In this document: in pieces, positions 1 to 10,693 of the stretch
Layout: each line of letters starts with the position of its first letter
Position numbering within the stretch: position 1 is the first letter of the stretch
From: Paralithodes platypus
Lineage: Eukaryota > Arthropoda > Malacostraca > Decapoda > Lithodidae
Direction of reading: 5' to 3'
DNA: 64,000 nt
NCBI GenBank assembly: GCA_032716605.1
Contig: CM064495.1
Span: forward strand, 20,871,836 to 20,935,835
Translations under genes and position numbers: made by a program
The notes under the pieces: generated by a model
Told to the model about the DNA's origin: nothing
The model's database searches: none
What the model saw: the letters and a program-made list of their open reading frames with translations, nothing else

Positions 1-2475
1 ATTCTATCCATTTCTCCTTTCTCAGAAATCTCCATCTTAGGAGATTTCAACGTTCATCATCGCCAATGGCTCTCCTCTCACACTACTGATCCACCTGGTG
101 AACAAGCCTACGTCTTTTCTATCCTAAATGACCTAGAGCAGTTAGTTCAGCAACCCACCCGTATCCCGGATCGCATCGGAGATCGGCCCAACATTCTTGA
201 CCTGTTTCTAACTTCTAACCCTTCTTCTTATACTGTCGATCTTTTCTCTCCTTTGGGCTCCTCCGACCATAAACTTATCTCTGTCACCTGTCCTATCTCT
301 CCAGTACAGCCACCCGATCCTCCTAGCCGGCGGCGCTTGTGGCACTTTGGCGCTGCCGACTGGGAGGCTCTTCGGCAGTACTTCTTTGATTTCCCATGGA
401 ATGATTTCTGCTTCCATGGCCGAGGACCCTCGGAGAGTGCTGAACGCATTACCGGGGTAATCCTATCGGGCATGGAAGCATACATTCCATTCTCTTTCTC
501 TCAGACTAATGCTAAAAAATCTTGGTTTACTCACGCCTGTTCTACTGCTGTCCGCAATAAGGAGGAAGCATTCAAACAGTACCGACGCCTTAAAACTCAA
601 GACTCTCATTCTTCATATGTTTCTGCCCGGAATCAAGCCAAATCTGTTCTTCGACTTGCCAAACACTCTTTCATCAATAATAAATGCACTGAACTATCCA
701 ACTCTAGCTCTTCCCAAGCTTTCTGCATCTAGCCAAAAACCTCTCCAACAATTTCTCTTCCTCGTCTTTCCCTCCCCTTTCCCACTCTGATGGCACAACC
801 ATCACTTCTTCCTCTGACAAAGCTAAACTCTTCGCTCAAACTTTTGCTAGATACTCCACCTTGGATGATTCCGGTGCTATTCCTCCCTCTCCGCCCTCCT
901 CTCTCTTACTTATGCCTAATATCCTAATCTCTTCTAAAGATGTACTTTCTACCCTCTCTGGGCTTAACACTAATAAGGCGTGCGGTCTGGACGGTGTTCC
1001 TCCTGTTGTTCTCAAAAACTGTGCTTCCGTGCTGACTCCCTGCCTAGGCAAACTCTTTCGTCTCTGTCTATCCTCTAACGTCTTCCCTTCATGCTGGAAG
1101 TTTGCTCACATTCAACCTGTCCCAAAGAAGGGTGACCGCTATCAACCCTCCAACTATCGTCCAATTGCTCTTATCTCTTGTCTTTCTAAAGTTTTTGAAA
1201 CTATTCTTGCTTCCAAATTTCTTAAGCATTTCTCTTCTCATAATCTGCTCTCAGATCGCCTGTATGGCTTCCTTAAGGGTCGCTCTACTGGTGATCTTCT
1301 TTCATATCTTACTAACTCTTGGTCATCCTCCTTTCGGGACTTCGGTGAGACTTTTTCTATTGCACTAGACATATCGAAAGCCTTCGATAGAGTCTGGCAT
1401 AAATCTTTAATTTTTAAACTACCTTCCTTCGGTTTCTATCCCTCCATTTGTGCCTTTGTCTCTAATTTCCTTTCCGGCCGTTCCATAGCTGCGGTTGTGG
1501 ACGGCCATTGTTCACTTCCTCACCCTATAAACTCCGGTGTTCCTCAGGGCTCTGTCCTATCTCCTATTCTCTTTCTAATTTTTATAAATGATCTCCTTAA
1601 CTGTACCTTAATTCCCATCCATTCATACGCAGACGACTCAACCTTACACTACTCCATTAGTTTTTCAGAACGCCCCAGCCAGCAATCCCTCAACGACAAA
1701 CGTAATGAAGCCATAGAACTCTTAAATTCTGATCTAAATACTATTTCCAATTGGGGCAGAGAAAACCTTGTTAACTTTAATGCTTCCAAAACCCAATTTC
1801 TCCATCTATCTACCCGTCAGGATCTCCCAGCGGACTATCCCTTATTCTTCAACAATACAAAAATCAACCCTTCATCTTCTCTCAATATTCTTGGTGTCTC
1901 TTTTTCTTCTGCTCTCATTTGGAAGGACCATATTACCAGTCTTGCTAAGGCAGCCTCCCAGAAGCTGGGTGTGCTCAACCGCCTTAGGGGGTTCTTTTCC
2001 CCTGCACAGCTTCTTGCTCTGTACAGGGGCATAGTGCGCCCTTGTATTGAGTATTGTTCACATGTGTTGGGAGGTTCCTCTCACACCGCTCTCCTAGACA
2101 AAGTTGAAAGGAAGGCCTTTCGTATCATTAACTCCCGTCCACTCACCAACTCTCTGCAATCTCTCTCTCTCTCCGCCGCAATGTTGCATCTCTCTCGCTA
2201 TTCTATATCGCTACTATAATAATCAGTGTTCCTCAGAGCTATCCCAGTGCATACCACCTCCTTTACGTAGGGCACGTGGTACCCGTCTTGCAACTCAATC
2301 CCACCCCTACTCTGTGCAACTCTCCAACCCAAGAGTGAAACGTTACTCTCAAACTTTCTTCTACTCAACATCTGAGCTCTGGAACTCTCTCCCAGAATCA
2401 GTCTTTCCCTCTTCCTATGACTTAAATTGCTTCAAACTCCGTGTGTCCAGGCATTTTGGCTCGAACGTCCCTTGA
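1..2475 (+). pseudogene. LINE-A copy 1 endonuclease/reverse transcriptase ORF, two frameshifts
   Basis: Endonuclease nicks the target and RT copies the RNA in place. Frame 1 is open from base 1 to 732 and carries the endonuclease motifs GDFN (40-51) and SDH (262-270). Near 723 one base is missing relative to the copy at 42.9 kb, and the protein continues in frame 3 to 2219 as the RT: an IQPVPKKGD motif, motif A with DISKAFD (about 1371), motif B with GVPQGSVLSP, and the catalytic YADD at 1626-1637. A second shift around 2170-2215 moves the C-terminal domain (WNSLPESVFP near 2385) to frame 1, ending at 2475. With two shifts this copy cannot make a full protein. The RT core itself is open for about 450 codons and keeps its catalytic aspartates. 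Confidence 0.88.
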
Positions 2476-2578
2476 TTTTGGCCCTGTCACTCTTTCAACT
2501 ATGAGGGAGGCACTCGCTATAGGCAGTTATGCCTTTTGCCTCCCTCAATCACATAGAAAAAAAAAAAAAAAAAAAAAA
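1..2578 (+). mobile_element. LINE-A copy 1: jockey-type non-LTR retrotransposon, 5' end outside window
   Basis: The element enters at the left edge inside its AP-endonuclease domain, runs through a reverse transcriptase and a short 3' UTR, and ends in a 22-base poly(A) at 2557-2578. The same sequence recurs at six other places here (4434-4643 minus, 4896-5087 plus, 13217-13400 minus, 38722-40165 minus, 40829-41946 plus, 42191-44664 plus), so it is a high-copy family. The jockey assignment rests on the endonuclease-RT layout, the YADD box, the poly(A) tail and my memory of very similar RTs in decapod sequence; clade placement was not computed. Confidence 0.9.
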
Positions 2579-2639
2579 GATAGGCATATGGACGAGATGG
2601 GTTGGGTGTGAGGGTGATCTGTCAGGTGTGGCCCAGGTG

Positions 2640-2812
2640 TGGGGATCTGCAGATCCCCGTTTTTCTGACCTCTGACCGTTTCGGTGAGGTAAGTCCTAAT
2701 GCTGTTTTTAAGCTGGGATTATAATTAGGGTTGGGTGTGACAGGGATCTGCCTTGTATGGGCCAATCGGCTTTCTGCAGACTCCCATTTTCTTATGTTCT
2801 TATGTTCTTAAT
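2640..2812 (+). mobile_element. 3' end of a CR1/L2-like LINE with TTATGTTC tail
   Basis: A GC-richer stretch ends in CTCCCATTTTCTTATG followed by repeated TTATGTTC units at about 2795-2812. A short tandem-repeat tail instead of poly(A) is typical of CR1/L2-type LINEs, and this kind of 3' end is common in crustacean DNA. No coding part is present, so it is a 5'-truncated stub lying just downstream of the LINE-A poly(A). Confidence 0.45.
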
Positions 2813-2849
2813 AAATAATAAATTCATATAGATATATTTCGGAGCAATT

Positions 2850-2851
<2 letters not shown>

Positions 2852-2896
<45 letters not shown>
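2852..2896. repeat. (CT)n microsatellite
   Basis: Uninterrupted CT dinucleotides, about 22 units. Confidence 0.97.
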
Positions 2897-2899
<3 letters not shown>

Positions 2900-3486
2900 A
2901 GACAGACTCTAGTTTTAAGATATACAAAATTAATATCTACGAGCAGATTAGGTCTACTATGAGTAAGTATGTACTGGGGGTGTTGATTGTAAATCAATAA
3001 TTGCAGAAGTTTCGTGTAAGATATATTACAAATAATTTTATTTGAAAACATATAATGATAACAGGTTCATTTAAGTTCAAAATAAACAGTAGTCTATTTT
3101 AAATTCAACAATTAGATAGTGTAAATGAAAATTCAAATTCATTGATTTACTTAACCCATTACCTTTAAGAAATAGCTATACTTTTTTGCTTATGAAATTC
3201 GGGCTAACTTAACTTGGTTGAAAAATTATGAAAATTTCTATATTACTGTAGGCCTATGTCGTAAGTGAGTGGGTATATTTCTCCTTGACTCAGCTTGAGA
3301 AAAAGAGATAGATAATGTTATAGTCTATGTTTGTTTTTATAAAATGCAAATAAAGTTGATTATTCAAAAGGATAGAATTAGATAGCCAGAACAGATAACT
3401 TAAAGCCCAATCACAATCAAATTCTTTAAGTGTAAATTATGTATGAGTATGTTCTATTGTAAAATAGTAAGCAGTTATTGACAATA

Positions 3487-3489
<3 letters not shown>
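2897..3489. other. AT-rich stretch, nothing recognised
   Basis: No long open frame, no RT or transposase motif and no repeat shared with the rest of the window was seen. Confidence 0.6.
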
Positions 3490-3527
<38 letters not shown>

Positions 3528-3565
3528 ATATAGGCCTATATATGTGTGTGTGTGTGTGTGTGTGT
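3490..3565. repeat. Compound (TA)n-(TG)n microsatellite
   Basis: About 16 TA units (3490-3521), a short spacer, then TG units (3543-3565). Confidence 0.95.
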
Positions 3566-3801
3566 AATGCACCAACAGCTGTAGTGTATTAGTATAAGAA
3601 GGGGTGGGATGCGACTAACATTTGGGCTGCCCTCCCTTGGAATCCTAATGAACTCTCACCCCGCCCACTACCTTAATCTTTAAGTAGTCTAAATCACATG
3701 TCTGTGAGCCACCGTCACCACGTGGCCACAACCACTATAATTCAGGGGTTATATATGTATTGTTTTCTATTTTACTATTATTACAATAATAATTCTGGGA
3801 A

Positions 3802-4110
3802 AAGTGGTGGTGGTGATATTGTTGATGATGACGGCAATATGTAACTACTGCTATTATTGGAGTAGAGGGTGTTCTTATGTCGTTATTGCCATCGACATTA
3901 TTATAGTGGTGGTGGTGGTATTGTTGATGATGACGGCAATATGTAACTACTGCTATTATTGGAGTAGAGGGTGTTCTTATGTCGTTATTGCCATCGACAT
4001 TATTATAGTGGTGGTGGTGGTATTGTTGATGATGACGGCAATATGTAACTACTGCTATTATTGGAGTAGAGGAAGTTCTTATGTCGTTATTGCCGTCGAC
4101 ATTATTATAG
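3802..4110. repeat. 102-bp tandem repeat, about 3 copies
   Basis: The landmark ACGGCAATATGTAACTACTG starts at 3831, 3933 and 4035, an exact 102-base spacing. Units are nearly identical; the third differs at a few sites. Since 102 is divisible by 3 and the unit lacks stops in one frame on each strand, it produces repetitive open frames both ways. I read it as a minisatellite, not a gene. It runs into the TTA microsatellite that follows. Confidence 0.92.
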
Positions 4111-4133
4111 TTTTGTATTTTTACATTTATTAT

Positions 4134-4182
4134 TACTTTATTATTATTATTATTATTATTTTTATTTGTTAATATTATTATA

Positions 4183-4226
<44 letters not shown>
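4134..4226. repeat. (TTA)n microsatellite
   Basis: Long run of TTA/ATT trinucleotides with a short interruption near 4160-4183. Confidence 0.95.
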
Positions 4227-4231
<5 letters not shown>

Positions 4232-4407
4232 GATATGAATTTTCTGATAAGCACATAACCAAATCAGAGAAGGGACTATGATGCTTTGGGTTGGAGTAGA
4301 TATCTACGTCCTCTTTAAAGAGTAATACATCAGTAAAATATGTTCGATGCAATATGCAATATTGTATTTATATACCTGTATATATATCTGGTAGTGTACT
4401 CACCATC

Positions 4408-4427
4408 GGTTAGGTTAGGTTAGGTTA
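4408..4427 (+). repeat. Short TTAGG telomere-type run
   Basis: The segment reads GGTTAGGTTAGGTTAGGTTA, the arthropod telomere unit TTAGG about four times. It abuts the 3' end of a minus-strand LINE-A fragment, and a second TTAGG pair (4646-4655) lies at the other end. Far too short to be a telomere. Confidence 0.85.
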
Positions 4428-4433
4428 TTTTTG

Positions 4434-4643
4434 TTGTCCTATGTGAGTGGAGAGGCAAAAGGTAGAACTGCCTGAGGCAAGAGCCTCCCCCAGAGTTGAA
4501 AGAGTGAGAGGGCCAAAATCAAGGAACGCTCGAGCCAAAATGCCTGGAAACACGAAGTTTGAAGCAACTTAAATTATAGGAAGATGGAAAGACTGATTCT
4601 GGGAGAGAGTTCCGGAGATCAACTGTTGAATAGAAGAAATATT
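4434..4643 (-). mobile_element. LINE-A copy 2: 5'-truncated 3' end, antisense
   Basis: The reverse complement matches the last ~210 bases of LINE-A: the end of the C-terminal domain (NSLPESVFPSSYNLSCFK readable on minus) and the 3' UTR. It is flanked on both sides by TTAGG-type repeats (4408-4427 and 4646-4655), consistent with insertion into a short telomere-like run. Confidence 0.85.
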
Positions 4644-4895
4644 GAGTTAGGTTAGATATAAATTTAGTGTATTTAAAGCACAATATAGAAGTACAATATA
4701 TAAAAACAAAAATTCTTTGATAATACATTATTTATAAATAAATCCTGGATAATAAACTTGCTTAATTAAACATTGTGATAAATTGTCATAATATGCCTCT
4801 TTTTCTCAGTGACCTTTTTCCGGTGACGTTTTTTCCGGTGTCTAATTTTCCTACATTCGTATATACACGTGTGAGTGAACATATTTGAATGTATG

Positions 4896-5087
4896 TAGCT
4901 CTGGAACTCTCTCCCAGAATCAGTCTTTCCCTTCTCCTATGGCTTAAATTACTTCAAACTCTGTGTGGCCAGGCATTTTGACTCGAACGTCCCTTGGTTT
5001 TGGCCCAGTTACTCTTTCAACTATGGGGGAGGCACTCGCTACAGGCAATTCTGCCTTTTGTCTCCCTCACTCACATAGAACAAAAAA
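4896..5087 (+). mobile_element. LINE-A copy 3: 5'-truncated 3' end
   Basis: Starts at the codons for LWNSLPESVFP and continues through the LINE-A 3' UTR to CACATAGAACAAAAAATAG. Same class of short 3' stub as copy 2, in the opposite orientation. Confidence 0.88.
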
Positions 5088-5774
5088 TAGTAATATTGGA
5101 AATTACCCCACTCGACCGCTGGGGATCTATATTATTGAGTGATTTAATATGTAGTATCACTACGGATATATTATGTACATATTAAACAAAAGTACATAGG
5201 CTACACAATTATAACAAACAACTTCTTTTGGATCCCATTGTTCAGTCAGTTTAGTTAACATTAACTGATGGTAGTCTTGGTCAAATATCGACTAGACTAA
5301 CTTACTAAATAAGAAAATAAATTTGGATGCACATCTTAATTAGAATAATTTTCAACTTACATAAATAAAACAATTTCAGAATTTAGCATATTAAGTTATA
5401 AACTGGTAATTAGGGCGAGAGAACGGATATATCTATATTGTTGTAATTTGTTAGCTGTGGTTTTATAAATGGTATATTTATAGGATCTTTCTACCCCTTT
5501 CCCCATATAAACTACAAAAGGTAATTATGAACCCATTGCACAATTTTAAGAACACGATCACAAGTCCTACAACTGATCATTCAAATCCAGAAAGTACCGG
5601 TCTAGAAATGGCTAACCAACAAATGATTCGGTAGGTCAATAATATTAATGAGAATACTAATGGATGACTTAGAGGATAAATGTTTCCTAGAACGAATAAA
5701 TAAAAAAGGGACATAATTATACTGTAGGTAGGATCAGGAATGAAAATATATGATTGTCTTCTATCATCATCATG
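5088..5774. other. AT-rich stretch, nothing recognised
   Basis: No open frame of note and no motif or repeat recognised. Confidence 0.55.
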
Positions 5775-5778
5775 TTAA

Positions 5779-5983
5779 CCCCTTGAGGATCATGACGCAC
5801 TTTACAGTGTATTTTGTCTATTATGAGGTAATTTTATTTAGATTAGTAAGGTTATATGGAAGACAGATGGTTATTCTAGGCCGAGTCTTCAGCATTTCAA
5901 CACTTACAGATCTTTCCTAAGCTGTTTGAGATCGTCTAATGACAGCCGGAATTAATACAAAAGGCGACATAAACCTCAAGGGG
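5779..5983. mobile_element. F1 palindromic TTAA element (old copy)
   Basis: Preceded by TTAA (5775-5778) and starting CCCCTTGAGG, ending CCTCAAGGGG, it is an imperfect palindrome with the inner motifs shared by the family (TCCTAAGCTG... and ATCGTCTAAT). Other copies start CCCCTTCTGTACCGGCGACG. The right flank is TACC instead of TTAA, so this copy is decayed. No coding capacity. Confidence 0.7.
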
Positions 5984-6142
5984 TACCGTAATGTCACGTT
6001 TTCATGATCACTCCATATTTCGCTACTCTATTTGCAAAGTAACTGATTTCTATAAAAATGGGAAATATGCTAATCACCATCGGCTGAAAATTAAAATGGT
6101 TGTGATTTTTCCTATTAATGGGCGTGTTTTAGTCTGATCGTC

Positions 6143-6143
<1 letters not shown>

Positions 6144-6174
<31 letters not shown>
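6144..6174. repeat. (TA)n microsatellite
   Basis: Alternating TA run. Confidence 0.93.
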
Positions 6175-6177
<3 letters not shown>

Positions 6178-6185
6178 TATATACA

Positions 6186-6297
6186 CACAAGGTTAGATAC
6201 AATCACGAATTTCAAGGCTACAGGCTTTTTCACGGCTATATCACAAGGTTAGATACAATCACGAATTTCAAGGCTACAGGTTTTTTCACGGCTATAT
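6186..6297. repeat. 56-bp tandem duplication
   Basis: CACAAGGTTAGATACAATCA begins at 6186 and 6242; the two 56-base units differ at only a couple of positions. Confidence 0.92.
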
Positions 6298-6323
6298 TAA
6301 AAAATTGCCCCATAGCATAACAT

Positions 6324-6506
6324 GGGGCCGAGCTGTCTCAAATAATAGGCCGAGCTGTCTCAAATAATAGGCCGAGCTGTCTCGCCGTCATGGCCGAGCT
6401 GTCTCAAATAATGGGCCGAGCTGTCTCGCCGTCGTGGCCGAGTTGTCCAAAAGTGGGCCGAGCTGTCCGAGCCGAGTTGTCCCATGGGCCGAGTCGTCCA
6501 GTCCCC
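6324..6506 (+). repeat. Degenerate GGCCGAGCTGTC minisatellite
   Basis: About nine copies of GGCCGAG(C/T)(T/C)GTC separated by variable linkers (TCAAATAAT, TCGCCGTCGT and shorter ones). Spacing is about 20-21 bases at first and then shortens. Clearly GC-richer than its surroundings. Confidence 0.85.
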
Positions 6507-7010
6507 AAAATAATTAGTCTTTCATCTCATGCCCATGTCAAGGCAACCTTAACTGATAAACTAAGCTATCACCTGTAGTGTTGGAACTGAAGTGCATTAG
6601 GTATTTGCACACAATAGCATTAAATTAATCGGGGACGTTCAGTGCTTTGGAAGTGTTTAGCAAGAACTTTACAACCCCCTCTTTCTCCCCTGCCCCATTT
6701 CTCTCGGCGCGGAGACCCTCTGAAAGTGAAAGAGAAAGGCCAGAGGTCAGTGTTGTCAACAGCTAAAATCCAGCCCAAATGCCTGAGAAAGTACCCCAAC
6801 AATAGCCCAATCTTCACTTATTTTCCATCTTCTGTCAGCATCAAACTTAGCTGACATGATATTGTTAGTTATTTGGCTTCTTTTGGGTATTATGTTATTA
6901 CTGTGTCTTAGAAGGATCCTAAAATTATGTAATCTTTCGAAATATTCCGACAAATAATCCTCAAAAGTAGCCCAAATGTGCGTGAAAACTCGAACCTCGA
7001 CAACTCTGAT

Positions 7011-7014
<4 letters not shown>
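6507..7014. other. No recognisable feature
   Basis: Short open frames on both strands at 6620-6854 lack any family motif. Nothing supports a gene. Confidence 0.5.

Positions 7015-7086
<72 letters not shown>
7015..7086. repeat. (TC)n microsatellite
   Basis: About 36 TC units without interruption. Confidence 0.98.
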
Positions 7087-7090
<4 letters not shown>

Positions 7091-7839
7091 AAATGGGAAG
7101 GGACAAACTTTATTAACATAATTGAGCTATGCCAACTTAATTTGTAAATACATATAAAATTCAATGATAAACATTTTTTTTATGTCAATTAAATGTGCAA
7201 TCAAGAGGCCTAGCTAGTACTTGGGTCTATTATGTACTTGTGTAATGTTTTATTTGGTGCATGTAAACATAGCAAACAAAAATGTTTCTTTTGTCGGTAC
7301 TCTGTCATTGCATAATAATGTATATGTTAGTTACCCTAACTTCTATTTGCATGCTTCACTTAGGCCTAATAATCATATTAAAACGGAAATTATGGTTGTT
7401 CAATGAAGTGAAGGGAGATGAAGGTATGGTAAGGGTGTAGGCCTAATATAGAGTTACCTTAACCCCTGCACTACCATTACATCAGTTGTCATCATACTTT
7501 AGCTAACTCTAGAGGATGATATTTAGCTTGATAATGGTCTCTAAGAACAAATAAAGGTACCAGTACCTAACTACCAAATTGACCCCCACAGCTTCTTCCT
7601 AATCTGGTACAATCCATTTAATGATAACCAGAACAAAATAATAAAAGCCGTCATATGGTACTGAACAGATTTATGTTAGCTTGAAGAGTCACAGTGTGTC
7701 CGACTGTCCTCTCCGATAGAGGTGGTAGGGGGATATAGGCTGGGGGGTGAGGGGGGGGGAGTGGAGAGAAAAACTGGGGGTGGGACAGACTCGGTGTGAC
7801 GTTAGCCACCTGCGCGCTACGACTGGGTGGGATGACCTG
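7087..7839. other. Mostly AT-rich stretch, nothing recognised
   Basis: A G-rich run at 7745-7760 is the only visible structure. Confidence 0.55.
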
Positions 7840-8529
7840 TTATGCCCCTTTCCCACTGGTGAGACAAGTCACGATTTTCGTCGCCGATGCCTTCGTTTTG
7901 TCAAATTCGCAAGAATACGTGCGACCTTCACGATTTCGACCGTTACAAACAGATGACAAATTATACTGGGCGAAAATGTCGCCGATGTCGGCGACGCAAT
8001 CGCCGACTTCGGCGATGTTATCGGGGAAGTGAGCGATGTTTCGCCGAAGTACCTCTGCGAGGCATGTCACATTTTCAAAAATCTCTTGCGAGATCATGCG
8101 AGGATGAAAGAATACTCGCCGTATGTTCTGCGACGTCTTCGGCGATCCAAGCGATGGTTCGATGGTTCGGCGTTTACTTCGGCGAGGTGATAAGAGTATT
8201 TTTTTAAGGCACAAATTCTTGAGGAATCGTCGATCGGCGTTGGCATCGCACATACGTCGGCGAGATCGTCGAGGTGTGCGCAGCTGAGCGAATGTAACGT
8301 GAATGTGCTAATTGCTGAGTGGAATTAGCATATCACGCCAAACTAATGGGCCGAACGTCATAAAATATGAAAACTTATGGGGTTAACCATGAGGAAGAAA
8401 GGGGACCAGAAAAACGACCCATCTCCCCTTAATTCGGAGGTTGGCAATGCTTCGCCGGAGACATTTTTCTATCAAATAATGTACAAATTTAGCTTGCTCT
8501 CAAAAAAAAAAATATATATGTTGGCTCGC

Positions 8530-8985
8530 TAACGCTCACCAGGAAAATATTGAAACCTGGATGGGGGTAAACGTCATAAAACAGTAGGCTGAACGGGGCC
8601 GAATGGATACAAGGCAAAGAGAGAGGGAGAGAAATAGAAAAAAAACAAAAAACGAGGAGAGAGAGAGAGAGAGAAAGAGTAAACTAAAAAAAAACAAGGT
8701 GGGCTCAATTGTTAAGTCGTAACGCAAACATTGAGCCCACCTGCTGTTTGTTGTTTTCTCTTTCTCTCCCTCTCCTCGTTTTTGTATTTTTTTTCTATTT
8801 CTCTCCCTCTTTCTTTGCCACCTGCTGTTTGTTGTTTTCTCTTTCTCTCCCTCTCCTCGTTTTTGTATTTTTTTTCTATTTCTCTCCCTCTTTCTGTCCC
8901 CCCCTCCGTTCGGCCCCGTTCAGACTACTGTTTTAAGACGTTTATCCCCATCCAGGTGTCGATTTCTTCCTGGCGAGCGATAGGG
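8530..8985. mobile_element. F2 foldback element inside the TTA-flanked element
   Basis: Left arm CCTGGATGGGGGTAAACGTC... and right arm ...AAGACGTTTATCCCCATCC are inverted copies, as are AGTAGGCTGAACGGGGCCG and CGGCCCCGTTCAGACTACTG. The centre holds a small hairpin (8699-8740, GTGGGCTCAAT/ATTGAGCCCAC). The family recurs at 17311-17655 and 17755-18134. Confidence 0.75.
8739..8900. repeat. 81-bp tandem duplication within F2
   Basis: CTGCTGTTTGTTGTTTTCTC occurs at 8741 and 8822; the units are pyrimidine-rich and near-identical. Confidence 0.9.
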
Positions 8986-9194
8986 AGCCAGCATTGTATG
9001 GAGAAATTTTCTATCGAAAAATTTACAAATTTAGCTTACTCTCAAAACAAATATATATATATATATGTCCGCTGAACATGATGGCGGTGTTTTTTGATTA
9101 TTCTATCATCATTATTGGATTTTATAGAAATATATCTATAACGATAGTTTTTCGCTCTTATAGAATCCATTCCGCAGCAAAATATTAACTCTGT

Positions 9195-9500
9195 CGGTTT
9201 TCACCAATAATAAGTGTTTTTTATATTGTTTTGTTTTCATGAACGGCAAGAGGAAAGGTTATTCTATAAGATTTCATCAACAACAACAACAAAAATAACA
9301 CTATGTGGAATTTCACCGTAGGTGAAGGCATATCATCAGTCCGCCCGTATTTGCCCTAACTCTCAGTCGGTTTTCACCCATAATAATTGTGTTTTATATT
9401 GTTTTGTTTTTATGAACGGCAAGAGGAAAGGTTATTCTATAAGATTTCATCAACAACAACAACAAATATAACAATATGTGAAATTTCAGTAGGTGAAAGA
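9195..9500. repeat. 173-bp direct duplication
   Basis: GAACGGCAAGAGGAAAGGTT starts at 9241 and 9414. About 130 bases around it, from TCGGTTTTCACC to the CAACAACAAC run, are repeated with small changes. Confidence 0.85.
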
Positions 9501-10143
9501 TATCTCACTATAGGCCTAATATATTTTTTTTACCCACCTCTCCGAGTTGCTCTTTGGCCTCGGCAGGTGTGTCTTGAGCATTCCGCGACGTCGCAAGGCC
9601 CTTCGCATGCCTCGTGCGGAGCATACCCCTGGCGGGTATACTCTCGGCGAGTATTCGTGCGCACGTCGACGACTAATCGACGAGGAAATCGCCGATGATC
9701 GTCAATGTTCTCGGAACATCCGAGAGCATCGGCAATCCGTCATGCGACGTTTTGGAACATTTCAACGATTTTCTTCGTGCGACAAACTCCGCGATGTCTC
9801 GCCGATGTCGCAGATGATCGCAGAAACCCTTCGGCGATGCTCGACGATGCTTGCGAGGGTAACCAATCATCGTGAGTCCTCGTCCAAAATTTTGAACTGT
9901 GCGAACATTATGCGACGACCGCGAGGGCCCTTGCACGACCGTGAGGGCCCTTGCGAGGCCTGAGAGGCCTTGAGAGTCAAATGATTTTTCATGAGAGGTG
10001 TTGAGAAATGTCACAATGTGACAATTTATTGGTTTCGGCGACGAAAATTGTGACTTGTCTCACCAGTGGGAAAGGGGCATTAGTAGTATTGGTCTTGGGG
10101 AAAACAATGTTAAGACTGACACTTCGCCCTCAACTCCACAATA

Positions 10144-10350
10144 ATGGCCTCAGATACTTCTACCATACATTTTGTGACTGTTAATTGGTTCAACTCAGAA
10201 TTGGGCTACGGATTTATCACCTACAATAATACACAAAGGGATATCTTCGTGCACAGAAACAACATCATCAGCCCAAACCTCCGACACATATAGTACCTTC
10301 TCTCAGTGTTGGTGAGAGGGTATCGTTTACCACCCACAGAATGTAAACAA
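10144..10350 (+). pseudogene. Cold-shock-domain (Y-box-like) pseudogene fragment
   Basis: An ATG at 10144 opens 49 codons ending at TAG (10291). The peptide carries the hallmarks of a cold-shock nucleic-acid-binding domain: VNWFN, the RNP1-type GYGFI (10204-10218), then NNTQRDIFVH with the RNP2-type DIFVH (10240-10254). After the stop, and in another frame, SVGERVSF (about 10307-10330) matches the expected next strand. A Y-box domain is about 70-80 residues, so the domain is nearly complete but split by a stop and a frameshift. No glycine-, basic- or CCHC-rich tail is recognisable, and no intron signals were identified. It starts 65 bases after the TTA-flanked element. A decayed retrocopy or a relic gene are both possible. 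Confidence 0.65.
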
Positions 10351-10693
10351 CGTTTCTAAGAATTTCTTCAAGATCTATTCTCAGACCAACCCAAGGAGAT
10401 CAGGAGAAATGGAAGTCTTTTGACCCAGAAATTTAGACTGGCCTTTCACATCAGAAGGAAAATATACTCTTCGTCACGCGCTACAGGACATGTAGATAGG
10501 GAACATCTTTCAACATCATCCACAACATCCTTCAAGACATCTAAATCTTCATTAATTCAATTATTTCAAATTTCAGATTAACTATATAATAGATTCATAA
10601 AATTCAATTCAATCATAAAATATAATTTCAATCAAATCAAACGTATTAATAAATTGTTCTCTGCCTTTAGCAACTACCGGTATGTAAATTGCC
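10351..10693. other. AT-rich stretch downstream of cold-shock fragment
   Basis: No further cold-shock or gene-like coding is seen; TTCAAT words are frequent near 10590-10640. Confidence 0.5.

Larger units (their letters stand above)
7843..10079. mobile_element. Non-autonomous DNA transposon with ~43-bp TIRs and TTA TSD (PIF/Harbinger-like)
   Basis: The left end starts TGCCCCTTTCCCACTGGTGA and the right end is its inverse; the match extends about 43 bases with one clear mismatch. Both ends are flanked by TTA (7840-7842 and 10080-10082). A 3-bp TWA duplication is the signature of PIF/Harbinger elements. The two outer parts (7843-8280 and 9560-10079) are CpG-rich and full of CGCCGA/TCGGCG words. 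The middle (8300-9540) is unrelated AT-rich DNA with other repeats, so part of the length is later insertion. No transposase motif is visible, so it would depend on enzymes in trans. Confidence 0.65.

Noticed and set aside
4408..4427. True telomere or subtelomere
   Set aside because: Only about four TTAGG units, interrupted by a LINE stub.
6756..7164. RERERE-rich minus frames over the TC repeat
   Set aside because: Dinucleotide repeat artefact.
7840..8253. Open frames on both strands in the CpG-rich arm of the TTA element
   Set aside because: Low stop density follows from GC richness; no domain motif and no similarity between the two arms' frames.
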